A stretch of 64,000 nucleotides of DNA, from positions 62,001 to 126,000 of the forward strand of contig CANQXS010000002.1 in assembly GCA_947627875.1 (NCBI GenBank), in the 5' to 3' direction. This stretch comes from an uncultured Clostridia bacterium (GTDB lineage: Bacteria; Bacillota; Clostridia; Oscillospirales; Ruminococcaceae). The position numbers were made by a program, and so were the translations under genes. The notes under the pieces were generated by a model that had not been told where the DNA came from, did not search any database, and saw only the letters and a program-made list of their open reading frames with translations. Positions 14,338 through 23,442 of the stretch are shown here, in pieces (within the stretch, counting starts at the first letter, position 1; the number at the start of each line of letters is the position of its first letter).

Positions 14338-15366
14338 ATGTCGAGAAAAACTAAGATGAATAGCTTAACAAGTGCAGACTTGCTTGCAAAGGTTAATCCT
14401 GAGAATCTGAGGCTTATCAACGACTACACGGATTACCTTAGATCAATTCAGCACAGCGAATCTACGATAAACGTTTACACAAACGACTTGCAGATTGCAT
14501 TTGTGTGGGCGTTGAATCACAATAACAATAAGTTTTTTGTGAACTGGTCTAAACGCGACATTGTTGCTTTTCAAAATTGGCTCGTCAACGAGAACGGCAA
14601 CAGTCCTGCAAGGGTCAGAAGAATCAAAGCAACGTTGTCCAGTCTTTCAAACTATATTGAATCGGTTATGGACGATGAATATCCTGAGTTCCGCAACATT
14701 ATAAACAAGATTAAGAATCCTGTGAATCAGCCTGTCCGTGAGAAGACGATTCTTTCAGACGAGCAGATTGACGAGTTACTGAAACACTTAGTTGAGCATG
14801 AGCAGTTTGATAAAGCTTGTTTGGTTGCTCTCGCTGTTTGTTCGGGCAGACGTAAGGCGGAATTGCTTAGATTTAAGGTTGAATATTTTGACGACGCAAA
14901 TCTTATTTGCGACGGTGCTTTATATAAGACCAGCGAGAAGATTAAGACAAAGGGTCGCGGGATAAACGGCAAGCAGATTTATTGCTATACTCTTGCCAAA
15001 CGGTTCAAGCCATATTTTGATTTATGGATGGACTATCGCAAAAAAAACGGAATAGAGAGTGTTTGGCTGTTTCCTACAAAGGAGAATCCCGACGAACATA
15101 TTAAAATCAGTACGCTGAATAGCTGGGCAAGCAGCTTTAGCAAAATTCTGGGCGTTGACTTTTATATGCACTCACTGCGGCATAGTTGGACAACTGGCTT
15201 AATAAGAGCTGGATTACCCGAAACGGTTGTTCAGCAATTAGCACAGTGGTCTAACCTTGATATGGTAGCGGTGTATAATGACTGTGACGCCGAAGAGCAA
15301 TTTGCAAATTACTTTAAAGACGGAGACATAAGCGCTCCGCAAAGAAAAACTATAAATGAAATATAA
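14338..15366 (+). CDS. Tyrosine recombinase (second), XerC/D-like
   Basis: 342 aa. The N-terminal SAM-like core-binding domain is at about residues 20-115 (DYLRSIQHSESTINVYTNDLQ). The catalytic domain has R in SGRRKAELLRF, K in the TSEKIKTKGRG hairpin, HSLRHSWTTG, W instead of the third histidine (QLAQWSN), and Y in VYNDCD. The H-to-W change occurs in some active members of the family. It lies between the metallophosphoesterase and HU/terminase genes, so resolution of concatemers or dimers, or site-specific inversion, is more likely than integration at the tRNA. Ribosome binding site GAGGTGG. Confidence 0.85.
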   Translation: MSRKTKMNSLTSADLLAKVNPENLRLINDYTDYLRSIQHSESTINVYTNDLQIAFVWALNHNNNKFFVNWSKRDIVAFQNWLVNENGNSPARVRRIKATLSSLSNYIESVMDDEYPEFRNIINKIKNPVNQPVREKTILSDEQIDELLKHLVEHEQFDKACLVALAVCSGRRKAELLRFKVEYFDDANLICDGALYKTSEKIKTKGRGINGKQIYCYTLAKRFKPYFDLWMDYRKKNGIESVWLFPTKENPDEHIKISTLNSWASSFSKILGVDFYMHSLRHSWTTGLIRAGLPETVVQQLAQWSNLDMVAVYNDCDAEEQFANYFKDGDISAPQRKTINEI

Positions 15367-15371
15367 CTTCT

Positions 15372-15407
15372 CCCCCAGGCTTCTGCTTATGCATGCACAC
15401 TTGGGGG
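15372..15407 (+). terminator. Hairpin after the second recombinase
   Basis: CCCCCA (15372-15377) pairs with TGGGGG (15402-15407) across a 24-nt loop. It is followed by CGTTCTGTTAAAAAAA. Weak terminator or processing hairpin. Confidence 0.4.
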
Positions 15408-15448
15408 CGTTCTGTTAAAAAAATACTTTGAATGAGAGGAAATAGAAA

Positions 15449-15739
15449 ATGTTACAAAGAGCAGAAATTATTGATAAACTTTGCGAAAAGGGATATACGA
15501 AGAAGGACGCCGGTGTGGTCATTGACGATATCGTCAGTATTATTACTTCCGCGCTTGTGAACGGCGAGGAGGTTATGCTGCACGGATTCGGCAAGTTCTC
15601 GGTCAAGGAACATATACCGAAACAGGTTACTGACCCGAAGACCAAGACAACCGTCACCGTGCCGAGGCACCTGTCTCCGAAGTTTACCCCTGGCAAGCTC
15701 CTTAAGAGAGCTGTCCGCGAGGGGTTCATTAGAGAATAA
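15449..15739 (+). CDS. HU/IHF-family DNA-binding protein
   Basis: 96 aa, the usual HU length. The N-terminal helices (LQRAEIIDKLCEKGYTKKDA) and the beta-arm region (LHGFGKFSVKEHIPKQ) match the family signature GFGxF. The proline of the arm is displaced or replaced (TTVTVPRHLSPKFTPGK retains the end of the domain). It bends DNA. Directly before the terminase genes, it may help packaging or recombination, or compact phage DNA. Confidence 0.85.
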   Translation: MLQRAEIIDKLCEKGYTKKDAGVVIDDIVSIITSALVNGEEVMLHGFGKFSVKEHIPKQVTDPKTKTTVTVPRHLSPKFTPGKLLKRAVREGFIRE

Positions 15740-15753
15740 GGCGGTGGTTTGTA

Positions 15754-16776
15754 ATGCCTAAGACAAGCAAGATACATTCCACTTCCTCAAGACCCAAAGA
15801 GGTTACTCGCTCGGATAACGAGAACTTGGTATATGTCTGTTGCAGATGTTCGAAGCATTACAAGCGCCAGAAGAATAACTTTCCCGCCTCTCAAAGCCCT
15901 ATATATAAAGGCAACGGCGGGTATCTACCGATTTGTAATGAATGTTTGGAAGAGCTTCTGACTCATTATAAATCGGTACTTGGTAATGAAAAGGCCGCTA
16001 TGAAGCGTATTTGCATGAAGTTTGATATATATTGGAATACTGAAATATACGCAATGCTCGGCAATGAGTATACGAACGCTTCAAGAATCCGCGGCTATAT
16101 CAGTAAGACTAATCTGATTAAATATGTCGGTAAGACTTACGATGATACTTTAGACGAAGAGAAACTCACGTTTGTGGATTCTGGCCTGACCGATTCGGAA
16201 TCAGCAGAAGGCAGCAACGAAAAGGACAAAACCCCGATTGACGAGAGCGTGATTAGGTATTGGGGTCTTGGATATCCGCCAGAAATGTACCGTGCATTAG
16301 AGGCACGACGCGCATATTGGATGTCCTTATATCCTGAGGGAACGGTTTTATCAACGGGCGAAGACGCTATTTTGCGACAGATTTGCAACCTTGAGATTAA
16401 AATCAATAAGGATATGGCTGCCGATAATCCGATTGAGAAGAGTGTCAATTCACTCAATAATCTTTTGGGTAGTATGAATATCAAGCCGTCTCAGCAGAGA
16501 GATTTGGATGATAACTACATACCATTCGGCGTTGAAATCGGAAAGTTTGAAGATGACTATCCGATAGAGCCCGACCCCGATTTTGAGGACGTAGACGGAA
16601 TACACCATAATATTATGGCGTGGTTCTTAGGCCCTCTGTGCAAAACATCGGGCATTAAGAATATGTATAGCGACCTCTTTGAAGAGGAGCTGAAAAAGTA
16701 TACTGTGCAGCGTCCTAAGTATGAGGACGACGAGGTCGCCGAGGATTCGGATGATGAAACGGCTGGTGATCTTTAA
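15754..16776 (+). CDS. Probable terminase small subunit with zinc finger
   Basis: 340 aa. It starts 14 nt after HU, with GGCGGTGG upstream, and overlaps the terminase large subunit start by 1 nt (TAATG). An N-terminal zinc finger (CCRCSKHYKRQ...CNEC, about residues 29-66) is followed by a helical body and an acidic C-terminus (YEDDEVAEDSDDETAGDL). The position before terL and the coupled start support the small subunit, which recognises phage DNA and regulates the motor. It is longer than classical TerS (about 150-200 aa), so the assignment rests on synteny. Confidence 0.65.
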   Translation: MPKTSKIHSTSSRPKEVTRSDNENLVYVCCRCSKHYKRQKNNFPASQSPIYKGNGGYLPICNECLEELLTHYKSVLGNEKAAMKRICMKFDIYWNTEIYAMLGNEYTNASRIRGYISKTNLIKYVGKTYDDTLDEEKLTFVDSGLTDSESAEGSNEKDKTPIDESVIRYWGLGYPPEMYRALEARRAYWMSLYPEGTVLSTGEDAILRQICNLEIKINKDMAADNPIEKSVNSLNNLLGSMNIKPSQQRDLDDNYIPFGVEIGKFEDDYPIEPDPDFEDVDGIHHNIMAWFLGPLCKTSGIKNMYSDLFEEELKKYTVQRPKYEDDEVAEDSDDETAGDL

Positions 16777-18536
16777 TGGCTAAGTATACACACCAGCAAG
16801 CTGTTGCGCGAGCGGCGGCATTTTATAGGGAGAATCCGCATAGGTTCGTTGCGGATTTTTTACACATTTCTTTACGATGGTTTCAGAAAATTGTCATATA
16901 CGCTATGAATCTCAATCCAGCGTTTTGTATGATAGCAAGCCGTGGGTTGGGCAAGACATTTCTTATTGCAATATTCTGCTGTGTCAGATGTATCTTGTAT
17001 CCTGGTACTAAAATATGTATCGCTTCGGGTACAAGAGGACAGGCAGTTAATGTGCTTGAAAAGATTCGCACCGACTTGCTTCCGAGATCGGCTGAGCTGA
17101 AAAAGGAACTGGTCAATGGCGAAATCAAAATCTCAAACGCAGAAGCGATTGCTTGGTTTAAGAACGGCTCGTATATCAAAGTCGTTACTGCGGGAGATTC
17201 GGCGCGTGGTAACAGAGCGAATATCTTAATACTTGATGAGTTTAGGCTGATTGATCAGGAAACAATCGACACGGTTCTGACAAAGTTCCTTACTGATTCA
17301 AGACAACCTGGATATTTAAGCAAGCCCGAATATAAGCACTTGGCTTCGCAGGAACGCAACAGACAGATTTACCTTTCCAGTGCGTATTTCCAAGAACACT
17401 GGTCTTACAAGAAAGTACAGTCGTTTGTGAAAAATATGCGTAATCCGAAGTTAGCGTGGTTTATATGTTCGTTCCCCTACCAGATTGCAATTAAGGAAAA
17501 ACTTTTTAATGTTGACGACGTAACAGATATGATGCTCGACGAAGATTTCAATGAAATCAAGTGGAGTATGGAAATGCTCGCGGAGTTTTATGGCGACTCT
17601 GAGGGCTCTTTCTTTAATTATGAACCTATTGCAAATACGCGCAAGATACAGCTGCCTATGTTGCCTAACTCAATTTGTCAAAAGTTGCCTAAGGCCACAC
17701 AGCTGCGGATTCAGCCAAAACAGCCTGGAGAGAAAAGGCTGTTATCAGCGGATATTGCGCTTATGGCAAGTAATAAGCATAACAACGACGCCTCCGCTTT
17801 GTTTGTAAATCAGCTTTTGCCTACGAAGTCTGGAAGATATATTAACAATATTATCTATACAGAATCTATGGAAGGTATGAGGACGGACGAACAGGCGTTG
17901 AGTATCAGAAAATTATATGAAGAATACGCGTGTGATTATATAGTCTTGGACTGTAACGGAGTGGGCTTGGGCGTATTCGACGCATTGGCGACCGACATTG
18001 TGGATGTTGAAACAGGCGAAATATATCCCGCCCTGTCCTGTTATAACAACCCTGAGCTTGCGGCGCGTTGCACAAACAGAGAGGCACCGAAGGTCATATG
18101 GAGCATTAACGGATCGCCAAAGTTCAACTCTGACTGTGCAGTGTTGCTCAGAGAGGGATTCAAGAGCGGCAAGATACGACTCTTAGAGAATGAGTATGAG
18201 GGGGAAATGCAGTTAAAGAATTTGACTGGTTATGACGCCCTACCCGTTTCTGAGAAGATGTATTTCAAGCTCCCCTATATAAACACCACTCTTTTGATTA
18301 AGGAACTGATCAGTTTGAAAATGGAAGAATCCAGCGGATTGATTAGGCTGTCAGAGAAGAGTGGTATGCGTAAGGATAGATATTCAAGTCTTAGCTATAA
18401 CTATTGGGTATCAACAAAGCTTGAACGCGGTTTAAGGCGAAAGTCAGAAGACGAAGACGAAATCGTGAACACGTTCTGCTTTAGAGCGCCCAAGATAAAA
18501 CACGGTAATAGTAGTCCGTTTGAGAGGAGGCGGTAA
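16776..18536 (+). CDS. terL: Terminase large subunit
   Basis: 586 aa. The ATPase domain has Walker A at residues 54-61 (SRGLGKT) and Walker B near residue 150 (NILILDEF). The C-terminal nuclease domain carries SADIAL with a catalytic aspartate, then YIVLDCNGVGLGVFD with the second acidic site (RNase H-like fold). It powers DNA entry through the portal and cuts the concatemer. It is adjacent to terS and portal. Length is within the family range. Confidence 0.95.
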   Translation: MAKYTHQQAVARAAAFYRENPHRFVADFLHISLRWFQKIVIYAMNLNPAFCMIASRGLGKTFLIAIFCCVRCILYPGTKICIASGTRGQAVNVLEKIRTDLLPRSAELKKELVNGEIKISNAEAIAWFKNGSYIKVVTAGDSARGNRANILILDEFRLIDQETIDTVLTKFLTDSRQPGYLSKPEYKHLASQERNRQIYLSSAYFQEHWSYKKVQSFVKNMRNPKLAWFICSFPYQIAIKEKLFNVDDVTDMMLDEDFNEIKWSMEMLAEFYGDSEGSFFNYEPIANTRKIQLPMLPNSICQKLPKATQLRIQPKQPGEKRLLSADIALMASNKHNNDASALFVNQLLPTKSGRYINNIIYTESMEGMRTDEQALSIRKLYEEYACDYIVLDCNGVGLGVFDALATDIVDVETGEIYPALSCYNNPELAARCTNREAPKVIWSINGSPKFNSDCAVLLREGFKSGKIRLLENEYEGEMQLKNLTGYDALPVSEKMYFKLPYINTTLLIKELISLKMEESSGLIRLSEKSGMRKDRYSSLSYNYWVSTKLERGLRRKSEDEDEIVNTFCFRAPKIKHGNSSPFERRR

Positions 18537-18542
18537 TGAGAA

Positions 18543-20048
18543 GTGGGTAACAGAAAAGTTAAGACAGTAAAAGATGAAGTAGTGACAAACTCGCGGAAAG
18601 CAAATGCGACAGAGTTTGATTTTGCTAAAACGATGAAACTGCCGGCAAGATTTGCCGAACTTTCAAGAATTGTTTTAAGAGACTTGAACCAGTCCTCTGC
18701 CTCCCCCACCTTTTCGTTATATAACAAAGACAGGATTAACACGTTTTTACAGAATCCTGCCGCTAATGAGAAGAATTTAAGAGACGCAGTTATATACATC
18801 TACGGTGCAAGCTCGCACTTTAGAAGATTGATTCAGTATTTTGCAAGCCTGTCGGATTTGGCATATGTGGTATCTCCCACTAAAATAGATACTTCAACCG
18901 CCAAACCGAATTCAATCAAGAGAAATTACAGGAAGGTTTTAAACCTTCTCACTTCGATGGATATTAAGAATCAGTTTGCAAAAGTGCTGACTGTTTGCTT
19001 AAGAGAAGATGTTTTCTACGGCACACTCTGGATATCTGCCGACAGTGTTATTATTCAGCAGTTGCCGTCTGATTATTGCAAGATTGCGGTTATAGAAGAT
19101 AATGTACCGAATGTTTCGTTCGACTTTTCTTATTTTGATTCTAATAGTGAGTATCTTGATATGTATCCTGTGGAGTTTTCCACCAAGTACAAGCTTTATC
19201 AGAATAGTCGTAATATGAGGTGGCAGGAACTGGATTCCCCTACCTCATTTGCAATTAAGTGCAATAATGACGTACTGACATATGCTATACCCCCGTTTGC
19301 TGGATTGCTCAGAGAAATTTATGACATTGAAGATTACAAGCAACTTAAGCTTACGAAAACGGAGCTGGAGAATTATGCAATCCTTGTTATGAAACTCGGT
19401 ATCAACAAAGACGGCGAATGGGAAATGGATCTTAAAAAGGCTGAACAGTTCTGGCGAAACCTTGAAGCAGTATTGCCTGAAGAGGTAGGTACGATCTTGT
19501 CGCCGATGGCGATTGAGAAGATTAGCTTTGAGAAATCCAATACTGGAGACACCGACAGAGTAGCAGAGGCCGAGCAGAACCTTTACTCGGCAGCTGGAGC
19601 TTCCAGTTTGCTGTTTAATAATGCAAAGGCGGCCGCAAGTGCATTGCTACTTTCTATTAAAGTTGATCAAGCTATGACATACGGCATAGTCAAGAGTATT
19701 GAAAGTGTGCTGAATCGTTTGATTCGCGCTCAGTCATACGGGAAAAACTTTAAGGTTACTTTCTTGGATTGCAGTCCTTTTAATAGAAAAGAAGTTGGTG
19801 ACGCATATCTCAAGGCGTGTCAATTAGGTATACCTATGGTTTCCTATTATTGCGCCTCGCAGGGATTAGGTCAGGAAGAAATGGATTGCATGAACTTCTT
19901 AGAGGACGATGTTCTCGGAATCAAGGGCAGATTCATTCCCCTTCAAAGTTCGTCAACGCAATCGGCTACAAGCCAGAGCGCGGGGCGGCCTCAGTCCGAT
20001 GCCGACGATTTGACGGAGATAGGTGAACAGACAAGAGACAGTAATTAA
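18543..20048 (+). CDS. Portal protein
   Basis: 501 aa, directly after terL. It shows the portal-like pattern: N-terminal helices, a middle beta-rich wing (SADSVIIQQLPSDYCKIAVI), a long helical stretch with NTGDTDRVAEAEQNLYSAAGAS and a polar C-terminus. Start: GTG at 18543 lies 12 nt after GGAGG, while the better-spaced ATG at 18536, overlapping the terL stop, is one frame off and closes after four codons (MRSG). This resembles the start arrangement of the RNAP-like gene. The portal forms the dodecameric DNA channel of the capsid vertex. Confidence 0.85.
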   Translation: MGNRKVKTVKDEVVTNSRKANATEFDFAKTMKLPARFAELSRIVLRDLNQSSASPTFSLYNKDRINTFLQNPAANEKNLRDAVIYIYGASSHFRRLIQYFASLSDLAYVVSPTKIDTSTAKPNSIKRNYRKVLNLLTSMDIKNQFAKVLTVCLREDVFYGTLWISADSVIIQQLPSDYCKIAVIEDNVPNVSFDFSYFDSNSEYLDMYPVEFSTKYKLYQNSRNMRWQELDSPTSFAIKCNNDVLTYAIPPFAGLLREIYDIEDYKQLKLTKTELENYAILVMKLGINKDGEWEMDLKKAEQFWRNLEAVLPEEVGTILSPMAIEKISFEKSNTGDTDRVAEAEQNLYSAAGASSLLFNNAKAAASALLLSIKVDQAMTYGIVKSIESVLNRLIRAQSYGKNFKVTFLDCSPFNRKEVGDAYLKACQLGIPMVSYYCASQGLGQEEMDCMNFLEDDVLGIKGRFIPLQSSSTQSATSQSAGRPQSDADDLTEIGEQTRDSN

Positions 20049-20067
20049 GTGCTAAAGGGAGATTGAA

Positions 20068-20238
20068 ATGTTTATTTATGTTACGAAACGTGAGGACGCG
20101 GATACACTCGTTGCGAAAGGATTTAAATTGCTTAAAGCAGATGAGAAAAATAATTTGTGGATTTTTGCAAACGACGCCAAATTGAATTTTGATTCTGACG
20201 GTATGAAGGTAGTAGTATCTGACACACTCACATTCTGA
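20068..20238 (+). CDS. Small phage protein, 56 aa
   Basis: The ATG at 20068 has GGGAG 6 nt upstream. The product (MFIYVTKREDADTLVAKGF...) has an alpha/beta pattern with FANDAKLNF near the end. Genes of this size and pattern often stand between portal and protease in siphophages of Bacillota. Function unknown. Confidence 0.65.
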   Translation: MFIYVTKREDADTLVAKGFKLLKADEKNNLWIFANDAKLNFDSDGMKVVVSDTLTF

Positions 20239-20255
20239 TTTTTAACGAGGCGGTG

Positions 20256-21845
20256 ATGGCTATTAACGATATTCGTTTGAGTATCGTCTTTGAATCTGGA
20301 GTAGATAAGCTGACCGAAGTTAATTCTTCCTTTGACAGAGGTGTGCTTAAGGTGGCATACCACGGGAGGAATCGAAATGGTTCTTACATAAGTAAAGAGG
20401 CGTTTGAACAAAGCCTCCCGACAATATTTAATTGTCCAGTTGTTTGTAACTATCAACGTGAAACTGATTCGATAGGATCACATGATGTGGAGCTGGTTAA
20501 GACGTCCAGCGGTATGAAGATAGTAAATATCACTCAGCCCGTTGGTGTGGTGCCTGAATCCGCAAAATGTTGGTGGTCTGTTGAAGAAGAAAACGGTCAG
20601 ACGCACGAATACCTTTGCACAGATGTAATCATCTGGAAAAGGCAAGAAGCTTACGAAAAGATAAAGACGAATAAGATTACTGACGAATCTATGGAGATAA
20701 CGGTCAAGAGCGGCAAAATGGTCGATGGCTGTTATCACATAGATTCTTTTGAATTTACGGCATTTTGTTTGTTAGAAAGTGCCGAACCCTGTTTTGAATC
20801 GGCGAGCTTAGAACTCTTCTCGCTTGATACGTTCCGTAGCGAGTATGAGAAAATGATTGCCGAATTCAAGGAACAGTTTGCTCAGGTCAATACCTCTTCG
20901 GAGGATGACATAGACACTGCGGGTGTCAACGATTCTCTTTTGAAAGGAGGAACTTCATTGAATAGATTAGAACTTTTAGCAGAATATGGTCTGACTGTTG
21001 AAGAGCTTGATTTCAATATCGACGACTATGAGCTTGATGAGCTTCGAACAAAATTTGAGGCTGTTAAGAGTGCTAAAGAGGCAAGTGCGAGTGCCAGTTC
21101 CGATGCGGGTACACAAACCGAGGGCGGCGTTGGTACTCAAACTGAGAACCCCGATTCTGGAAATGCGGATAATCATTATGCTTTAGCCGAGCAGTTCCTT
21201 AATGAGTTGCTCGACCAGCTTAGAAGCGTAACTTATTCGGATCCCTATTGGGGTGAAATGTGCAGATATTGGTATGTTGATTATGACGCTGAACTGTCCG
21301 AAGTCTATTGCTATGACTGCGCGGAAGATTACAAGCTGTTTGGCTTTGCCTATTCTATGAATGGCGACAATGTCGTTATTGATTTCAATAGTAAAACGCG
21401 CAAAAAGTTTGCAATCGTGTCCTTTGATGAAGGAAGTGCGGATATAAATTATTCCCTGTTATTCAATGCGTTCGGTAAGGCTGTTACGGCCAAGAAGGAT
21501 TCCGAATTGCAGTCGGCGCAGGAGGAGCTTAAGACGCTTCGTCAGTTTAAGGAATCAAGAGATCGCGAGACCAGAAAGGCTGATGAGGATTCTATCTTTG
21601 AGAAGTTTAGCGACTTAAGCGGCGTTGCCGAATTTGAAGCTTTGAAGGATAACTGCTCTGAAATGACATTGGCGGAAATTGAGGGCAAGTGCTATGAGCT
21701 TCGCGGTCGTAATGTAGACGTTGCTAACTTTGCACTTGATAAAACTAAATCGACTACCAGGCTCCCTATTGATCAGCATAAGGGAGGCAATGACAACGAA
21801 CCTTATGGCGGGCTTTTCTTACAGTTCGCCGCAGACCATAACTAA
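20256..21845 (+). CDS. Capsid maturation protease fused to scaffold
   Basis: About 530 aa. Residues of about 1-200 look like a prohead protease domain (RGVLKVAYHGRNRNGSYISKEAF, NCPVVCNYQRETDSIGSHDVELV, then ESMEITV and FTAFCLLESAEPCFESA). The C-terminal 300 residues are acidic with a coiled coil (DSELQSAQEELKTLRQFKESR), typical of scaffold. An internal ribosome binding site and in-frame TTG at 20958 would express the scaffold alone, as Nu3 within gene C of phage lambda. The position between portal and capsid genes fits. The catalytic residues cannot be assigned with confidence. Confidence 0.75.
   Translation: MAINDIRLSIVFESGVDKLTEVNSSFDRGVLKVAYHGRNRNGSYISKEAFEQSLPTIFNCPVVCNYQRETDSIGSHDVELVKTSSGMKIVNITQPVGVVPESAKCWWSVEEENGQTHEYLCTDVIIWKRQEAYEKIKTNKITDESMEITVKSGKMVDGCYHIDSFEFTAFCLLESAEPCFESASLELFSLDTFRSEYEKMIAEFKEQFAQVNTSSEDDIDTAGVNDSLLKGGTSLNRLELLAEYGLTVEELDFNIDDYELDELRTKFEAVKSAKEASASASSDAGTQTEGGVGTQTENPDSGNADNHYALAEQFLNELLDQLRSVTYSDPYWGEMCRYWYVDYDAELSEVYCYDCAEDYKLFGFAYSMNGDNVVIDFNSKTRKKFAIVSFDEGSADINYSLLFNAFGKAVTAKKDSELQSAQEELKTLRQFKESRDRETRKADEDSIFEKFSDLSGVAEFEALKDNCSEMTLAEIEGKCYELRGRNVDVANFALDKTKSTTRLPIDQHKGGNDNEPYGGLFLQFAADHN
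20958..21845 (+). CDS. Nested in-frame scaffold protein (internal start)
   Basis: AAAGGAGG at 20943-20950 is a near-perfect ribosome binding site inside the protease gene. It is followed after 7 nt by an in-frame TTG (20958), giving a 295-aa product starting MNRLELLAEYG. It covers the linker, an acidic region and the coiled coil. This is the arrangement known for lambda C/Nu3. The product would be a scaffold that nucleates the capsid and is later degraded. Inference from sequence only. Confidence 0.55.
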   Translation: MNRLELLAEYGLTVEELDFNIDDYELDELRTKFEAVKSAKEASASASSDAGTQTEGGVGTQTENPDSGNADNHYALAEQFLNELLDQLRSVTYSDPYWGEMCRYWYVDYDAELSEVYCYDCAEDYKLFGFAYSMNGDNVVIDFNSKTRKKFAIVSFDEGSADINYSLLFNAFGKAVTAKKDSELQSAQEELKTLRQFKESRDRETRKADEDSIFEKFSDLSGVAEFEALKDNCSEMTLAEIEGKCYELRGRNVDVANFALDKTKSTTRLPIDQHKGGNDNEPYGGLFLQFAADHN

Positions 21846-21859
21846 TATAGGAGGTTAAT

Positions 21860-22342
21860 ATGGCTTATACAGTTATTAGAACTGATCTTTTATCCGGCAC
21901 TGACGTCGGAGCCGATCTCGTTTCTCTTCGCGTCCTTAAGTCTGAAGAGCCTGTAGAGGTTGAGAACGGTACCATTGTTGAGCTTGAGAAGCTTGAGAAG
22001 GATAACCGTGAAGTTTGGCAGGCTAAGGTCGCTACTGCTGAGAGCGATGTATCGAAGTGTGCTATCGTCGCTTCTGTTGAAACTATGTACGACGAGCGCA
22101 AGAAAAATCTGGACGAGTTCATCAATGAAAAGGGTGCTGTTTGCAGAGGTTATATCCCCCGCAGCAGAAATATCTACAGCGTTACTAAGGAAGGTTTCGT
22201 TGGCGGTACTGCGCCCGCGGTTGATGGTAAAGTAGGTATTGGCGAGGGCGGCAAGCTTGACACTGGCTCTACTGGCTGGGGTACTTGTATCGCTATCGAA
22301 GTCGCTGGTCGCTATACATACTATGTCATCCAGTTAGCTTAA
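21860..22342 (+). CDS. Probable head decoration protein
   Basis: 160 aa, beta-rich, no cysteine cluster, starts MAYTVIRTDLL after AGGAGG. It contains a glycine-rich segment (GGTAPAVDGKVGIGEGGKLD) and ends in beta strands (YTYYVIQLA). Genes of this size immediately before the major capsid gene commonly encode head decoration or stabilising proteins. Codon choice is strongly biased to frequent codons, as in the following capsid gene, which suggests high expression. Confidence 0.65.
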   Translation: MAYTVIRTDLLSGTDVGADLVSLRVLKSEEPVEVENGTIVELEKLEKDNREVWQAKVATAESDVSKCAIVASVETMYDERKKNLDEFINEKGAVCRGYIPRSRNIYSVTKEGFVGGTAPAVDGKVGIGEGGKLDTGSTGWGTCIAIEVAGRYTYYVIQLA

Positions 22343-22361
22343 TACAGTAAGGAGGTTTAAT

Positions 22362-23375
22362 ATGGCTAATTATTCCGATATTGTTAGACTGGCTGTAGAT
22401 GCTTATCATGGCAAGCCTGAGAAGTATTCTGTTGAACAGTCTATGGATGTGCTGCGTCAGGCTCTTGTTGAGGCTAACAATGGCAGCACTTCCCTGAATT
22501 ATAAGGATATCCGCGATGGTAAGTGCAATGGCGTCTTCACTATCGTTGAGACCATCCTTTCCAAAGTTATCGTTGAGGGCTTCCAGGGCGACGAGTATTT
22601 CAATGCTCTTGTTGACTTCCGCAATGTTGCTCTTGGCGACAGGAATGAGTTCACCGTCGAGGATAGCACTCTGTTTGTCGTTTCCGATGCTGCTGAGGGT
22701 ACTCAGGGTATCAGACGTCAGAGACTCAGCGGTTCTGAGACTATCGCGATTCCTACTTCGTTCAAGGTTATAAAGATTTACGAAGAGCTGAACAGGGTTC
22801 TCTCTGGTCAGGTTGACTTCAATGTCTTTATCAGAAGAGTAAGTGAGTCGTTCCGCAAGGCTCTTCTGGACGATATCTATGCTCTTTGGAATGGTGTAAC
22901 TGCCGATCAGCTCGGTGGCGAGGTATACTTCCCCGTTGCTGGTAGCTATGACAGAGATACCCTTCTTGACACTATCGCCCATGTTGAGGCCGCTGCTGGT
23001 GGCAAGCCCGCTACTATCATAGGCACTAAGAAGGCTGTCAGGGTGCTTGCTCCCGAAATCGAGGGCAACGATTCCAAGAACGATCTTTACAACCTGGGTT
23101 ACTATGGCAAGTTCTATGGTACTCCTGTTGTTGTAACTCCTCAGCGTCACAAGGTTGGCTCGACCGACTTCGTCTTTGAGGATAATGTTCTCACTATCGT
23201 TGCTGGCGAGGACAAGCCCATCAAGTGTGTCTATGAGGGTCAGTCTACTATTCTTCTCGGCAATCCCGCCGATCGCAAGGATCTCACTCAGGAGTATCTC
23301 TATGGTGAGAGATACGGTCTTGGTATCGTACTTGCTGGCGGCAACGCCGGTATCGGTAGATACGAGACTACCTAA
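22362..23375 (+). CDS. Major capsid protein
   Basis: 337 aa, HK97-type by position and size. Codon use is strongly biased as for a very abundant protein. The ribosome binding site is AAGGAGG. The sequence shows the expected N-arm helix (YSVEQSMDVLRQALVEANNG), a central region with FQGDEYFNALVDFRNVALGD, and C-terminal core strands (GKFYGTPVVVTPQRHKVGS...EDKPIKCVYEGQSTILLG). A hairpin follows the gene at 23395-23414. Forms the icosahedral shell. Confidence 0.85.
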   Translation: MANYSDIVRLAVDAYHGKPEKYSVEQSMDVLRQALVEANNGSTSLNYKDIRDGKCNGVFTIVETILSKVIVEGFQGDEYFNALVDFRNVALGDRNEFTVEDSTLFVVSDAAEGTQGIRRQRLSGSETIAIPTSFKVIKIYEELNRVLSGQVDFNVFIRRVSESFRKALLDDIYALWNGVTADQLGGEVYFPVAGSYDRDTLLDTIAHVEAAAGGKPATIIGTKKAVRVLAPEIEGNDSKNDLYNLGYYGKFYGTPVVVTPQRHKVGSTDFVFEDNVLTIVAGEDKPIKCVYEGQSTILLGNPADRKDLTQEYLYGERYGLGIVLAGGNAGIGRYETT

Positions 23376-23394
23376 TCAATAAGCTTATAACGCA

Positions 23395-23414
23395 GGGGCG
23401 GCATTGACCGCCCC
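23395..23414 (+). terminator. Hairpin after the capsid gene
   Basis: GGGGCGG (23395-23401) and CCGCCCC (23408-23414) form a perfect 7-bp stem with a 6-nt loop. No strong T run follows, so it may be a partial terminator or an mRNA-stabilising hairpin that lets the capsid message accumulate. Confidence 0.55.
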
Positions 23415-23442
23415 TTAACTAAATTGAATTAAAGGAGATATT

